A stretch of 64,000 bases of DNA from the NCBI GenBank assembly GCA_029289235.1, contig JARFTZ010000003.1, positions 1 through 64,000 on the forward strand, given 5' to 3'. The stretch is from Gammaproteobacteria bacterium (GTDB lineage: Bacteria > Pseudomonadota > Gammaproteobacteria > Burkholderiales > Rhodocyclaceae). A model generated the notes under the pieces. That model saw nothing but the letters and a program-made list of their open reading frames with translations, made no database searches and was not told the DNA's origin. This document shows, one piece after another, positions 47,396 through 56,585 of the stretch. A program made the translations under genes and the position numbers. How positions within the stretch are numbered: the stretch's first letter is position 1; every line of letters starts with the position of its first letter.

Positions 47396-48109
47396 ATGCA
47401 ACCGATTGCCCGCGTATCCCAAACCGACCTGGTGGTGAAGGAACTCACCCGGTTCTTCCAGACCGACGAGATTCAGGAAGGCGACAAGCTGCCGACCGAA
47501 ATGGTGCTGTGCGAACGCCTCAAGGTCGGTCGTTCGACGGTGCGCGAGGCGGTCAAGGCGTTGCAGGTGATGGGTTACGTGCAGATCGAACCGGGACGCG
47601 GCGCGTTTCTCAAGCGCAAGAACCTGGACACACCCGTCAATAGCCTGCTCTCCTGGTTGGGCAGCCGCAAGACGGAAGTCGCCGACATCATCGAGGTGCG
47701 CATGCAGCTCGAACCGCTGGCTGCCCGGCTGGCCGTCGAGCGCGGCAGTGACGACGAGATCGCGGCGATCGACGCCATTCGCGAGGAGTTCGAAGCGGTA
47801 CTTGCCGCGGAGATCTTCGACGCCCCGGCCGGTGAGCGTCTCGGCGCACTGGACGAAAAGTTCCACGCCGCCATCGCCGAAGCCTCGCACAACCCGCTGC
47901 TGATTCACCTCAACGCGCTGGTCACCGCCGCGTTCAAGGAATTCCGGGCGACCAGCTTCAAAGTCGAAGCCCATGCCAAGAACGCCGTTTCGCCGCACCG
48001 CAGGATCATGGCTGCGCTGCAGAAACGCGACGCCAACGCGGCGCAACGCTGCATGAAGGATCACATGTTCAAAACGCTGGAGGATATTTCGCTGGGCGCA
48101 GGTAAATAA
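47396..48109 (+). CDS. GntR-family regulator, FadR subfamily
   Basis: A 237-residue transcription factor: N-terminal winged helix-turn-helix (about 12-75, EGDKLPTEMVLCERLKVGRSTVREAVKALQVMGYVQIEPGRGAFL) and C-terminal FCD ligand-binding domain (about 90-225). The FCD metal-site residues are suggested by LDEKFHAAIAEASHN and SPHRRIMAALQKRD. Such regulators usually repress the adjacent transporter and catabolic genes until a carboxylic acid or sugar acid binds. It lies upstream of dctPQM on the same strand, with a weak hairpin in between. Confidence 0.9.
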   Translation: MQPIARVSQTDLVVKELTRFFQTDEIQEGDKLPTEMVLCERLKVGRSTVREAVKALQVMGYVQIEPGRGAFLKRKNLDTPVNSLLSWLGSRKTEVADIIEVRMQLEPLAARLAVERGSDDEIAAIDAIREEFEAVLAAEIFDAPAGERLGALDEKFHAAIAEASHNPLLIHLNALVTAAFKEFRATSFKVEAHAKNAVSPHRRIMAALQKRDANAAQRCMKDHMFKTLEDISLGAGK

Positions 48110-48137
48110 GCCGTCCCGCCCACGGGGGCGGCGATGG
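48110..48137 (+). terminator. Possible weak terminator after the FadR-type regulator gene
   Basis: GCCGTCCC (48110-48117) can pair with GGGGGCGGC (48124-48132, one bulge), followed within ten bases by a T5 run. This might separate the regulator message from dctP. Confidence 0.35.
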
Positions 48138-48171
48138 TCGTTTTTGATAGTTCGATAACAAGGAGTGTCAA

Positions 48172-49152
48172 ATGAAAAAACTGATTCGTGCTGCCTGTTT
48201 CACCGCCATCGCCTGCCTGGGAAGCTCGCTGACCCACGCACAGGCCCTGACCCTCAAGGCCTACGTGCCGACCAACCCGACGGCGGTGCCGACCAAGGCG
48301 CTGACGCTGTTCGCCGAGAACGTGAACAAGGCGGCGGGCGGCAAGCTGAACATCCAGGTATTCCATTCCGGCCAGCTCGGCAACGACCGCGAGGCAATCG
48401 AATCGACCCGCATGGGCACCATCGACATCATGTTCGCCGGCACCGGCGGCTATTCGAGCTTCTATCCGAAGGCCAAAATCTTCGACCTGCCCTTCCTGTT
48501 TACCGACGCCAAGCAGGCATTCGAAGTGGTCAACGGCCCCGTCGGCGAGGAAATCTTCTCCGGACTCAAGTCCTTCAATCTCGTGTATCTGGCCACCGGC
48601 GACAACGGCATGCGCCACATCAGCACGTCGAACAAGGCGATCCATTCGGTCGATGACGTCAAGGGCCTGAAGGTTCGCGTGCCGGAGATCGACACCTACG
48701 TCGCGCTGTGGAAGTCGTGGGGCGCGATCGTCACGCCGATGCCGATCACCGAGCTGTACATGGCACTGAAAACAGGCGTGGTCGACGCACAGGACAACGC
48801 GCCGTACCACACCGTCGCCAGCAAGGTTTATGAAGTGCAGAAGCACTATTCGATGATCAACTACATGTGGATGGGCCTGACCATGGTCGCCAACGACCGC
48901 GCCTGGGCCAAGATTCCGGATGACATGAAGAAGCTGATCAAGGACGAAGCGCGCAAGATGGCCGCGTGGTCGTTCGACGAGATCGAGCGCGACAACGTCA
49001 AGGCGATCGAGACGATGAAGGCCAACGGCACGACGTTCGACATGACGCCCGACCGCGCCAGCTTCATGAAGAACATCGATGCCTTCTACGCCAAGTACGA
49101 AGGCCAGCCCTGGTACGACAAGGCCCTGGTGCAAAAGCTGACGAAGAAGTAA
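48172..49152 (+). CDS. TRAP transporter substrate-binding protein, DctP family
   Basis: Periplasmic binding protein of 326 residues with a signal peptide (about 1-25, ending HAQA). The family's substrate Arg lies in KGLKVRVPEIDTYVALWKSWGA, and the following TPMPITELYMALKTGVVDAQDNAP block is diagnostic. Family members bind a carboxylate through that Arg. GGAGTG precedes the ATG. A palindromic repeat lies between this gene and dctQ. The ligand is unknown; NAL-like and SDR neighbours suggest a sugar acid. Confidence 0.92.
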   Translation: MKKLIRAACFTAIACLGSSLTHAQALTLKAYVPTNPTAVPTKALTLFAENVNKAAGGKLNIQVFHSGQLGNDREAIESTRMGTIDIMFAGTGGYSSFYPKAKIFDLPFLFTDAKQAFEVVNGPVGEEIFSGLKSFNLVYLATGDNGMRHISTSNKAIHSVDDVKGLKVRVPEIDTYVALWKSWGAIVTPMPITELYMALKTGVVDAQDNAPYHTVASKVYEVQKHYSMINYMWMGLTMVANDRAWAKIPDDMKKLIKDEARKMAAWSFDEIERDNVKAIETMKANGTTFDMTPDRASFMKNIDAFYAKYEGQPWYDKALVQKLTKK

Positions 49153-49167
49153 TCCTCCCGAACACCT

Positions 49168-49234
49168 CCGTCATTCCGGCGAAGGCCGGAATCCAGAACG
49201 TTGCTCTGGACACCGGCTTGCGCCGGTGTGACGG
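49168..49234. repeat. REP-like palindromic repeat between dctP and dctQ
   Basis: 29-base arms (49168-49196 and 49206-49234) with the same CCGTCATTCCGGCG core as the repeat at 42103-42176. The right arm has diverged, but compensating changes keep it base-paired (CACCGGC/GCCGGTG). Confidence 0.8.
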
Positions 49235-49268
49235 ACTTGTCTGCCCCTCGACATCAAGGATTTCCCGC

Positions 49269-49766
49269 ATGCCTTGCCTGCTCCACCTGAAACGCGGCAT
49301 CTCCGCTGCCGTCCGCATGATTCTGGTGATCGCCCTCGCCTTCATGTGCCTGTCGATTGCCGCTTCGGTCTTCATCCGCAATTTCTTCGGCCATTCGTTC
49401 GACACCATCATCGACATCAACCGCATCTTTTTCGTCTGGATCACTTTCCTCGGGCTGGTGTTCATCAACGGCGAGGAGCGGCTGATCCGTTTCGAACTGC
49501 TGGAAAAACGCCTTCCCGGCCTTGCCCGTACCGTTCTGCACACCGTGCAGCGGCTCGCCGCGCTGGTGCTCTACGCTGTCATGGTCATCGCCGGCATCCA
49601 GGTCATCCCGTTCGCGCAACCGCAGGTCTTCCCGACCATGCCGGTCAGCCTCGTCTGGCTGTACCTGCCGGTGGTCATCGCCGGGGTGCTGCTGATTGTC
49701 CAGACCCTCGCCACCCTGTTGCTCTCGCTCAAGGGCGACTCCGCCGGGAAGGGAACGCCATGCTGA
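49269..49766 (+). CDS. TRAP transporter small permease, DctQ family
   Basis: A 165-residue membrane protein with four hydrophobic segments (about 12-35, 48-68, 88-110, 125-150). It has the DctQ marks SVFIRNFFGHSFDTIIDINRIFFVWITFLG and EERLIRFELLEKRLP. It overlaps the start of dctM by seven bases. It follows dctP after a palindromic repeat, in the order dctPQM. Confidence 0.9.
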   Translation: MPCLLHLKRGISAAVRMILVIALAFMCLSIAASVFIRNFFGHSFDTIIDINRIFFVWITFLGLVFINGEERLIRFELLEKRLPGLARTVLHTVQRLAALVLYAVMVIAGIQVIPFAQPQVFPTMPVSLVWLYLPVVIAGVLLIVQTLATLLLSLKGDSAGKGTPC

Positions 49767-51028
49767 CACTCTTCGCCGTTTTCTTCGGCCTGATCCTGAT
49801 CGGCGTCCCGGTCGCCGTTTCCATCGGCCTCAGCGCGCTGGTTACCCTGCTGGTCAACGATTTTCCGATCATCGTCGTCGCACAGAAGATGGTCACCGGG
49901 ATCGACTCCTTCACCTTCGTAGCCATCCCGCTGTTCATCCTCGCCGGCGAATTGATGAACGTCGGGCAGATCACCGATCGCATCTTCAACTTCGCAAAGG
50001 CCGCCGTCGGCTGGATTCCGGGCGGATTGGCACACGCCAACATCCTCGCCAGCGTGATCTTTTCCGGCATGTCCGGCTCGGCCATCGCTGACGCCGGCGG
50101 ACTGGGAACGGTCGAGATGAAGGCCATGCGCGAAGCGGGCTACGACGACTACTTCTCGGGCGCCGTCACCGCTGCGTCATCCACCATCGGCCCGATCTTT
50201 CCGCCGAGCATCCCGATGGTCATCTACGGCGGCATTGCCAGCGTATCGATCGGCAAGCTGTTCATCGGCGGCATGGTCCCGGGGCTGTTGATGGCCATGG
50301 CGCTGATGATTTACGCGCTGATCATTTCGCTGCGCCGCGGCTATCCGAAAGACGCCTTTTCGCTGCGCCGCATCGCAGTTGAGTTCTCCCGCGCCTTCAT
50401 CCCGTTGATGACCCCGGTGATCATCCTCAGCGGCTTCGTCACAGGCTGGTTCACCCCGACCGAAGCCTCGGCCGTCGCCGTCGTCTATGCGCTGATCGTC
50501 GGCGGCCTGGTGTACCGAGCGATGGGGCTGCGCTCAATCGTCAAGGCGCTGGAAAACACCGCGGCGACGACTGCCAACGTGGTGTTCATCATCGGTACCG
50601 CGACGCTGTTCTCGTTCATCCTGACCAACCTCGGCATCACCAAGGTCATCGCCAGCTTCATCCTCGGCATTTCGACGACGCCGTGGGTGGTGCTGGTGAT
50701 CATCAACGTCTTGCTGCTGGTCCTCGGGATGATCATGGAGCCGGGGGCGATCCTGATCATGATGCTTCCGGTCTTTCTGCCCATCGTCAATCAATTGGGC
50801 ATCGACCTCGTGCACTTCGGCGTGGTCATGGTGCTGAACCTGATGATCGGCCAGATCACCCCGCCATTCGGCATGTGCCTGTTCACGATCGCGCAGGTCG
50901 GCAAGCTCAGCGTCGAAAAGCTGTCCCACACCACGCTCCCCTGGGTCGCCCCGCTGGCCCTCGTGCTGATCGCCTCCGTGTTCTTCCCGGACCTGATCGT
51001 CTGGCTACCCAATTTCTTGATGCAATGA
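49760..51028 (+). CDS. TRAP transporter large permease, DctM family
   Basis: The 422-residue transport subunit with about twelve membrane helices. Family marks are FVAIPLFILAGELMNVG, ANILASVIFSGMSGSAIADAGGLG, SSTIGPIFPPSIPMVIYG and PTEASAVAVVYAL. Together with DctQ it forms the sodium-coupled permease fed by DctP. It starts inside the end of dctQ and is ten bases before the SDR gene. Confidence 0.93.
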   Translation: MLTLFAVFFGLILIGVPVAVSIGLSALVTLLVNDFPIIVVAQKMVTGIDSFTFVAIPLFILAGELMNVGQITDRIFNFAKAAVGWIPGGLAHANILASVIFSGMSGSAIADAGGLGTVEMKAMREAGYDDYFSGAVTAASSTIGPIFPPSIPMVIYGGIASVSIGKLFIGGMVPGLLMAMALMIYALIISLRRGYPKDAFSLRRIAVEFSRAFIPLMTPVIILSGFVTGWFTPTEASAVAVVYALIVGGLVYRAMGLRSIVKALENTAATTANVVFIIGTATLFSFILTNLGITKVIASFILGISTTPWVVLVIINVLLLVLGMIMEPGAILIMMLPVFLPIVNQLGIDLVHFGVVMVLNLMIGQITPPFGMCLFTIAQVGKLSVEKLSHTTLPWVAPLALVLIASVFFPDLIVWLPNFLMQ

Positions 51029-51038
51029 AAGGAAACAC

Positions 51039-51863
51039 ATGAACCGCAAGGATGTTTTCGACGTCGCCGACCGGGTGATCGTCATCACCGGCGCGCTCGG
51101 CCAGATCGGCCGCCAGTTCGCGCTGGAGTTCATCGACCGCGGCGCCAGGGTCGCCGTGTTCAACCGGCGCATCCCGGACGAAGCGACGCTGCGCGAGCGT
51201 TTCCCGGTCGACTCCGGCCGCGTCATGTTCTGCGCCGTCGACATCACCGACAAGGCCTCGATCCAGGCCGGGGTGGCGCAGGTCGAAGCCAAATGGGGAA
51301 CCCCGCACGTGCTGATCAACAACGCCGGCATCGACACCCAGCCGAGCGCGCCACCGGAAGTCTCCGGGCCGTTCGAGGACTTCCCCGAGGAAGTGTGGAA
51401 GGAAGTGCTGGAGATCAACATGACCGGCACCTTTCTCTGCTGCCAAGTCGTCGGCGGCGTGATGGCCAAGGCCGGGCGCGGTTCCGTCATCAATATCGGC
51501 TCCATCTACGGGATGCTCTCGCCGGTGCAGGACATCTACGCCTACAAGGAGAAGAAGACCGGTCGCCCGTTCATCAAGCCCGTTGCCTACTGCGCCTCGA
51601 AATCCGGGCTGTACAACTTCACGCGCTACCTCGCCACGTACTGGGGACGCAAGGGCGTGCGGGTCAACATCCTCACGCCCTCCGGCGTCTGGCGCGAAAC
51701 CCAGGACGCCGAGTTCCAGGCCAACTACTGCGCGCGCATGCCGATCGGCCGCATGGCGCAGGAGGACGAATTCAACGGCGCCGTGGTGTTCCTCGCCTCG
51801 GACGCCTCGCGCTACATGACCGGCTCGAACCTCGTCGTCGACGGCGGCTGGACCAGTTGGTAA
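51039..51863 (+). CDS. Short-chain dehydrogenase/reductase
   Basis: A 274-residue NAD(P)-dependent oxidoreductase of the classical SDR family. It has the cofactor motif TGALGQIGRQFA (about 18-29), NNAG, the catalytic Ser in NIGSIYGMLSP and YCASK (Tyr and Lys), and the terminal DGGW. An acidic or small residue after the second beta strand (NRRIPDE) is not decisive for NAD or NADP. It lies between dctM and an aldolase gene, so it probably oxidises or reduces the transported sugar acid or its product. Confidence 0.88.
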   Translation: MNRKDVFDVADRVIVITGALGQIGRQFALEFIDRGARVAVFNRRIPDEATLRERFPVDSGRVMFCAVDITDKASIQAGVAQVEAKWGTPHVLINNAGIDTQPSAPPEVSGPFEDFPEEVWKEVLEINMTGTFLCCQVVGGVMAKAGRGSVINIGSIYGMLSPVQDIYAYKEKKTGRPFIKPVAYCASKSGLYNFTRYLATYWGRKGVRVNILTPSGVWRETQDAEFQANYCARMPIGRMAQEDEFNGAVVFLASDASRYMTGSNLVVDGGWTSW

Positions 51864-51879
51864 TCACAGGAGAAGAACA

Positions 51880-52773
51880 ATGAACGACTTGCGCGGCATC
51901 TACCCTGCCCTGCCGACCCCGATGCGGGCGGACGGCGCGGTCAATTACGCCGGACTCGAACAACTCGTCGACTACGAAATCGCCCAGGGCGTCGACGGCC
52001 TCTACGTCGGCGGCTCGACGGCCGAATCCTTCCTGCTCACCGAAGAGGAACGGATGAAAATCGCCGAGACCGTCCTGCGGCGCGCCGACGGCAAGGTCAA
52101 GGTCATCGTCCATACCGGCGCCGGCGGCACCGACGCCGCCATCCGCCTGTCGCGCCACGCCGGCGCGCACGGGGCGGACGCCATTTCCTCCGTGCCGCCG
52201 ATCTACTTCAAGTACACCACCGAGGAAATCATCGGCTACTACCGCGACCTGATCGCGGCCAGCGAGATGCCGCTGGTGGTCTACAACATCCCCGCCTTCA
52301 CAGGGATCAACATGACGCAGGGCGGCGCGCGCGAACTGTTCAAGCATCCGCAGGTGCTCGCGCTCAAGCACACAAATACCAACATGTACGAGTTGGAGCG
52401 CATCCTCGCGCACAACCCGAACCTGGTGGCACTGAACGGTTACGACGAAGCCTTCCTCTCCGGCTTGTCAATGGGTGCGAACGGGATGATCGGCAGCACG
52501 GTGAATTTCATGGCCCGCAAGTTCATTGCCCTGCGCGACGCGTTCAACGCCGGGCGCAATGCCGAAGCGTTCCGGTTGCAGCGCGAGGCCAACGAGATCA
52601 TCGAAACGCTGGTCGAGGTTGGCGTCTTCAACGCTGTCAAGTACGCCATGGAACTGCGCGGCGTCGACTGCGGCCAGTGCCGCGGTCCGTTCAAGCCGCT
52701 GACCGACGCCGACAAGAAAAAAGTCAAGGCGATTCTGGAGAAGAACCTGGGAGAAGCGCTGTCACCGTGCTAA
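51880..52773 (+). CDS. N-acetylneuraminate lyase / dihydrodipicolinate synthase-family aldolase
   Basis: A 297-residue class I aldolase. The Schiff-base lysine is in LALKHTNTNMYELE (about residue 165), the catalytic Tyr in VVYNIPAFTG (about 137), and the carboxylate-binding loop is GGSTAESFLLT (NAL: GGSTGE). The NAL-like C-terminus VDCGQCRGPFKPLT is also present. These marks place it nearer N-acetylneuraminate lyase than DHDPS, but related aldolases for keto-deoxy sugar acids share them. The TRAP transporter and SDR support a sugar-acid substrate. No other sialic-acid genes (epimerase, kinase, deacetylase) are present. Confidence 0.85.
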   Translation: MNDLRGIYPALPTPMRADGAVNYAGLEQLVDYEIAQGVDGLYVGGSTAESFLLTEEERMKIAETVLRRADGKVKVIVHTGAGGTDAAIRLSRHAGAHGADAISSVPPIYFKYTTEEIIGYYRDLIAASEMPLVVYNIPAFTGINMTQGGARELFKHPQVLALKHTNTNMYELERILAHNPNLVALNGYDEAFLSGLSMGANGMIGSTVNFMARKFIALRDAFNAGRNAEAFRLQREANEIIETLVEVGVFNAVKYAMELRGVDCGQCRGPFKPLTDADKKKVKAILEKNLGEALSPC

Positions 52774-52800
52774 GCGGGCCATATGGCCACTGCCATGTAT

Positions 52801-53232
52801 TCAGGCTTCCTTGACCGATTTTGCCTTGTCACTCTGCAAGCCCGCAAGTTCCGCCCCCCAATTGGCCATGACGTAGCCGGTCATGGCCAACTCATGCGGG
52901 CAGATATCACCGTCGACGGAAATCAGATCGATGATGAATGACGTGAGCCGCAACCGGATGGCGTCATCCGTAATTTGGGAAAGCAGAAGAGCGAAGACAT
53001 CCAGGTCGAGCTTTCTTTGCAAACCGCCCGAACATTCCCCGGTTGCTTCAAGATCGTCGCAATACTCGTGCAGTACCCGTTCAAAATCCGCCTCGGAAAT
53101 GCCGATTGCATCCCTGAGGTGCTGCCGGTCGACTCGCTCGATCTCGGAGACATCCAGACTTCCATCGGCCAGGAGGATCGCAATGACGATCCGTGCCATG
53201 GCTTCAGGAGAATTCGCAGGATAGTTGCGCAT
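52801..53232 (-). CDS. TerB-like helical protein
   Basis: A 143-residue protein resembling the TerB/DjlA N-terminal domain. It is all-helical with paired acidic segments LLADGSLDVSEIERVDR (about 20-36) and ISVDGDICPHE (about 100-110), which may bind metal in this family. GAGGAG precedes the ATG. No other ter genes are adjacent; the TerC-family gene is far away at 5967-6731. Function unknown; it is convergent with the aldolase gene. Confidence 0.65.
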   Translation of the reverse strand: MRNYPANSPEAMARIVIAILLADGSLDVSEIERVDRQHLRDAIGISEADFERVLHEYCDDLEATGECSGGLQRKLDLDVFALLLSQITDDAIRLRLTSFIIDLISVDGDICPHELAMTGYVMANWGAELAGLQSDKAKSVKEA

Positions 53233-53418
53233 TTCAATCTCCTCTTCGGTGTGAAGCGATGATAGGAATGGGGCGACTATTGCCTCACCGGCATCATGGC
53301 TCGCGACACCCTGTCAGGAACTGCAAGCCACGACTCATTCTAACCCTGCTTGCGGCAAGCCTGGCAATGCACCCGATGAAAGGTCCGGACGCGGCGCTCC
53401 CATGCTATCGTTATCGCC

Positions 53419-54345
53419 ATGGCCACCATCATTCGCATCAACAACCTGTCCAAGATCTACGCCTCAGGATTCCGGGCGTTGAACAACATTTCTCTCGATA
53501 TCCGCCGGGGCGAGATCTTCGCCCTTCTCGGCCCGAACGGCGCCGGCAAGACAACACTGATCAGCATCGTCTGCGGCATCGTCACCCCCAGCGAAGGCAG
53601 CGTCAGCGTCGGCGGACACGACATCGTCGCGGACTACCGCGCCTCGCGCGCACTCATCGGCCTCGTGCCGCAGGAACTGACCACCGACGCCTTCGAAACG
53701 GCGCGAGGCACCGTCGCCTTCAGCCGCGGGCTGTTCGGCAAGGCGCCGAATCCGGGGCTGATCGAAAAGATCCTGCGCGACCTCTCGCTGTGGGACAAGC
53801 GCGACAACCCGATCATTTCGCTCTCCGGCGGAATGAAGCGCCGCCTGCTGATCGCAAAGGCACTGTCGCACGAGCCGCAGATACTGTTCCTCGACGAACC
53901 GACAGCCGGCGTCGACGTCAGTCTGCGCCGCGACATGTGGCAACTGGTGCGCCGCCTGCGCGATTCGGGCGTGACCGTCATCCTCACCACGCACTACATC
54001 GAGGAAGCCGAGGAAATGGCCGACCGGGTGGCGGTGATCAACAAGGGCGAGATCATCCTCGTCGAGGAAAAGGCCGAGCTGATGCGCAAGCTCGGCAAGA
54101 AGCAACTCACCCTGCAGCTCGATCCGCCTCTCGAAACCCTGCCACCGGGGCTGAAAAGCCGCGCCCTCGAACTCTCGCCCGACGGGCGGCAATTGACCTA
54201 CACCTACGAATCCAGTGACGAGGAAAGCGGCATCGTTCCGCTGCTGGAGGACATCCGCCAGGCTGGCATCCGCTTCCACGATCTACAGACCAGCCAGCGT
54301 TCGCTCGAAGACATCTTCGTCAGCCTGGTAAAGGAAGAGGCATGA
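53419..54345 (+). CDS. ABC-2 type exporter ATP-binding protein (YadG-like)
   Basis: A 308-residue ATPase with Walker [10 protein letters not shown] (about 37-45), signature [15 protein letters not shown], Walker [13 protein letters not shown] and the H-loop [10 protein letters not shown]. The C-terminal 80 residues form a variable regulatory part. The stop overlaps the permease start (ATGA). No Shine-Dalgarno sequence precedes the ATG, which follows TATCGT by only 12 bases. The substrate is unknown. Confidence 0.9.
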   Translation: MATIIRINNLSKIYASGFRALNNISLDIRRGEIFALLGPNGAGKTTLISIVCGIVTPSEGSVSVGGHDIVADYRASRALIGLVPQELTTDAFETARGTVAFSRGLFGKAPNPGLIEKILRDLSLWDKRDNPIISLSGGMKRRLLIAKALSHEPQILFLDEPTAGVDVSLRRDMWQLVRRLRDSGVTVILTTHYIEEAEEMADRVAVINKGEIILVEEKAELMRKLGKKQLTLQLDPPLETLPPGLKSRALELSPDGRQLTYTYESSDEESGIVPLLEDIRQAGIRFHDLQTSQRSLEDIFVSLVKEEA

Positions 54346-55112
54346 CTGGTTTCAATCTCCCCGCCGTCCTCGCCATCTACCATTTCGAAATGGCGCGCAC
54401 CCGGCGCACGCTCCTGCAAAGCATTATCTCGCCGGTGATTTCCACCTCGCTCTACTTCGTCGTTTTCGGTGCTGCGATCGGTTCGCGCATCGACCAGATC
54501 GACGGCATCAGCTACGGCGCCTTCATCGTACCCGGGCTGATCATGCTCTCGCTGCTCACGCACAGCATCTCCAACGCCTCGTTCGGCATCTTCTTCCCGA
54601 AATTCAACCGTACCATCTACGAACTGCTCTCGGCGCCGGTGTCGCATTTCGAGGTGGTGTTGAGCTACGTCGGCGCGGCGGCGACCAAGTCGCTGATTCT
54701 CGGCAGCATCATCCTGGCCACGGCGGCGCTGTTCGTCCCGCTGCGCATCGACCACCCGTTGTGGATGGTGTTCTTTTTCCTGCTCACCGCCGTCACCTTC
54801 AGCCTGCTCGGTTTCGTCATCGGCATCTGGGCCGACAACTTCGAGAAACTGCAACTGGTGCCGCTGCTGATCGTCACACCGCTGACCTTCCTCGGCGGCA
54901 GCTTCTACTCGATCAACATGCTGCCGCCGTTCTGGCAGGCCGTTACCCTGTTCAACCCGGTGGTCTACCTGATCAGCGGGTTCCGCTGGAGCTTCTACGG
55001 CGTCGCCGACGTTCCCGTGTGGATCAGCCTGGCGATGACCGGCGCCTTCCTTGCCGTATTCATCGGCATCGCCACCTGGATGCTGCGAACCGGCTATCGG
55101 CTGAAAAACTGA
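54342..55112 (+). CDS. ABC-2 type exporter permease (YadH-like)
   Basis: A 256-residue membrane protein with six helices (about 25-48, 62-85, 105-130, 138-165, 172-195, 225-248). Typical ABC-2 marks are [22 protein letters not shown] and the [19 protein letters not shown] block. Its start overlaps the ATPase stop. Together they form a two-gene exporter; yadGH homologues export unidentified compounds. Confidence 0.9.
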   Translation: MTGFNLPAVLAIYHFEMARTRRTLLQSIISPVISTSLYFVVFGAAIGSRIDQIDGISYGAFIVPGLIMLSLLTHSISNASFGIFFPKFNRTIYELLSAPVSHFEVVLSYVGAAATKSLILGSIILATAALFVPLRIDHPLWMVFFFLLTAVTFSLLGFVIGIWADNFEKLQLVPLLIVTPLTFLGGSFYSINMLPPFWQAVTLFNPVVYLISGFRWSFYGVADVPVWISLAMTGAFLAVFIGIATWMLRTGYRLKN

Positions 55113-55134
55113 GGTTGTAAAAAAGACGCCACAC

Positions 55135-55238
55135 CCACCGCAAAGACGCAAAGAACCCCAAGGCAACGCAAAGAAAACCGCGAAAGTACAATCGGATTTT
55201 CTTTGCGTAACCTTTGCCCCTTCGCGCCTTTGCGGTGG
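55135..55238. repeat. Inverted repeat of CCGCAAAGACGCAAAG type
   Basis: Two 46-base arms (55135-55180 and 55193-55238) are inverted copies with several mismatches, both containing CACCGCAAAG and GCAAAGAAAA. The arms are 12 bases apart. This fills most of the gap between the exporter permease and the ArsC-family gene, and nothing else is seen there. Confidence 0.75.
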
Positions 55239-55284
55239 ATTTTGAATCTTTCACAGACTCTGATCTCGACACAACGTTAGGACC

Positions 55285-55629
55285 ATGAAAATCTACGGCA
55301 TCAAGAACTGCGACACCATGAAGAAGGCGTTCGCCTGGCTGGAAGCCAACGGCGTCGCCTGCGAGTTCATCGATTACAAGAAAGCCGGCATTGCGGAACA
55401 AAACCTCCCCGAATGGAACCGCCGCGCGGGCTGGAAAGCCTTGCTCAACACGCGCGGGCTGATGTGGCGGAAGCTAAGCGAGGACGAACGCTCCGACGTG
55501 GACGAAGCGAAGGCCTTGACACTGATGGCAAAATATCCGGCCCTGATCAAGCGCCCGGTCCTCGATACCGGGACCCACCTGCTGGTCGGATTCGACCCCG
55601 ACTGCTACGCCAAGGAATTGAAGCGATGA
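55285..55629 (+). CDS. ArsC/Spx-family protein (YffB-like)
   Basis: A 114-residue thioredoxin-like protein of the ArsC/YffB family. The active-site Cys is in KIYGIKNCDTMKKAFAWLE (C10), and KYPALIKRPVLDTG is the family's second block. Only one Cys occurs in the active site, as in YffB, which interacts with glutathione. Arsenate reductase activity should not be assumed. Its stop overlaps the hslO start (ATGA). Confidence 0.85.
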   Translation: MKIYGIKNCDTMKKAFAWLEANGVACEFIDYKKAGIAEQNLPEWNRRAGWKALLNTRGLMWRKLSEDERSDVDEAKALTLMAKYPALIKRPVLDTGTHLLVGFDPDCYAKELKR

Positions 55630-56489
55630 GCAACACCGTGCAGCGTTTTTTGTTTGACGACCTCGATATTCGCGGCGCCGTCGTGCGCCTCGATACCGTC
55701 TGGGAAAAACTGATGACCGGGCGCGACTACCCGGCCGCAGTCGTCGACCTGCTCGGCCAGATGAGCGCCACCACCCTGCTATTGGCCGACAACCTCAAGC
55801 AGGCCGGCCGCCTGACCATGCAGTTGCGCGGCAGCGGGCCGGTCTCGCTTCTGGTGATCGACTGCAACGAGTCGCTCAACCTGCGCTGCATGGCCCACCA
55901 CGAAGAGCACATCGGCACGGGAACCGCCCTGGGCCTGCTCGGCAACGGCCAGTTGCTGCTCTCGCTCGACCTGCCGACGATGCGCGAGCCGTACCAGAGC
56001 GTCGTCCCGCTCGACGGCGACACGATCGCTGCTGTGTTCGAACACTACCTGAAACTCTCCGAGCAACTCGACTCGCGCATCTTCCTGGCGGCATCGGCCA
56101 CCGGTACCGCCGGGCTGTTCCTGCAGAAAATGCCGGGGGCCGACCAACGCGACCCCGACGGTTGGGCGCGTCTTGAGGCGCTGGCTGCGACCGTCAAACC
56201 CGACGAGTTGCTGTCGTTGCCCACGGAGGATCTCCTGACCCGGCTGTTCCACGAAGAAACCGTTCGCGTTTTCGCGGCACGGCCGGTCACCAATGACTGC
56301 CCGCCCGACTGGGACAAGATTCGCACCATGCTGCTGGCACTGGGGCGTGAAGACGTCTATGCCAGTCTGCTGGAAAGGGGCGAAATCGTCATCAACGACG
56401 AACTTAGCAACAACGAGTACCGTTTCGACAAGGCGGCGATCGACGAACTTTTCAGCCACACGCCGGAGACGCCGAAATCGGTGCACTGA
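55626..56489 (+). CDS. hslO: Hsp33 family chaperonin lacking most of the zinc redox switch
   Basis: Redox-regulated holdase of 287 residues. The N-terminal core (about 1-190) with VIDCNESLNLRCMAHH, LGNGQLLLSLDLP and YQSVVPLDGDTIAAVF is normal for Hsp33. The C-terminal redox switch normally has CxC...CxxC binding zinc. Here the corresponding positions are N223, C225, D258 and S261, while the surrounding GREDVYASLLERGEI and YRFD remain aligned. So zinc binding and oxidative activation by that route are improbable. It is coupled to the ArsC-family gene. Confidence 0.9.
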   Translation: MSNTVQRFLFDDLDIRGAVVRLDTVWEKLMTGRDYPAAVVDLLGQMSATTLLLADNLKQAGRLTMQLRGSGPVSLLVIDCNESLNLRCMAHHEEHIGTGTALGLLGNGQLLLSLDLPTMREPYQSVVPLDGDTIAAVFEHYLKLSEQLDSRIFLAASATGTAGLFLQKMPGADQRDPDGWARLEALAATVKPDELLSLPTEDLLTRLFHEETVRVFAARPVTNDCPPDWDKIRTMLLALGREDVYASLLERGEIVINDELSNNEYRFDKAAIDELFSHTPETPKSVH

Positions 56490-56585
56490 CCCCGCAACGC
56501 TTTTCCCAAGGGCATACTCGCCCGGGGTAGAATGCCGCGCGCATCAACCGCGACAAGTGACGCTCAACACACAAAGGAGACAGCT

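Noticed and set aside
47396-52773. Complete sialic-acid catabolism locus
   Set aside because: Only the NAL-like aldolase and a TRAP transporter are present; nanE, nanK and related genes are missing, so the substrate is left open.
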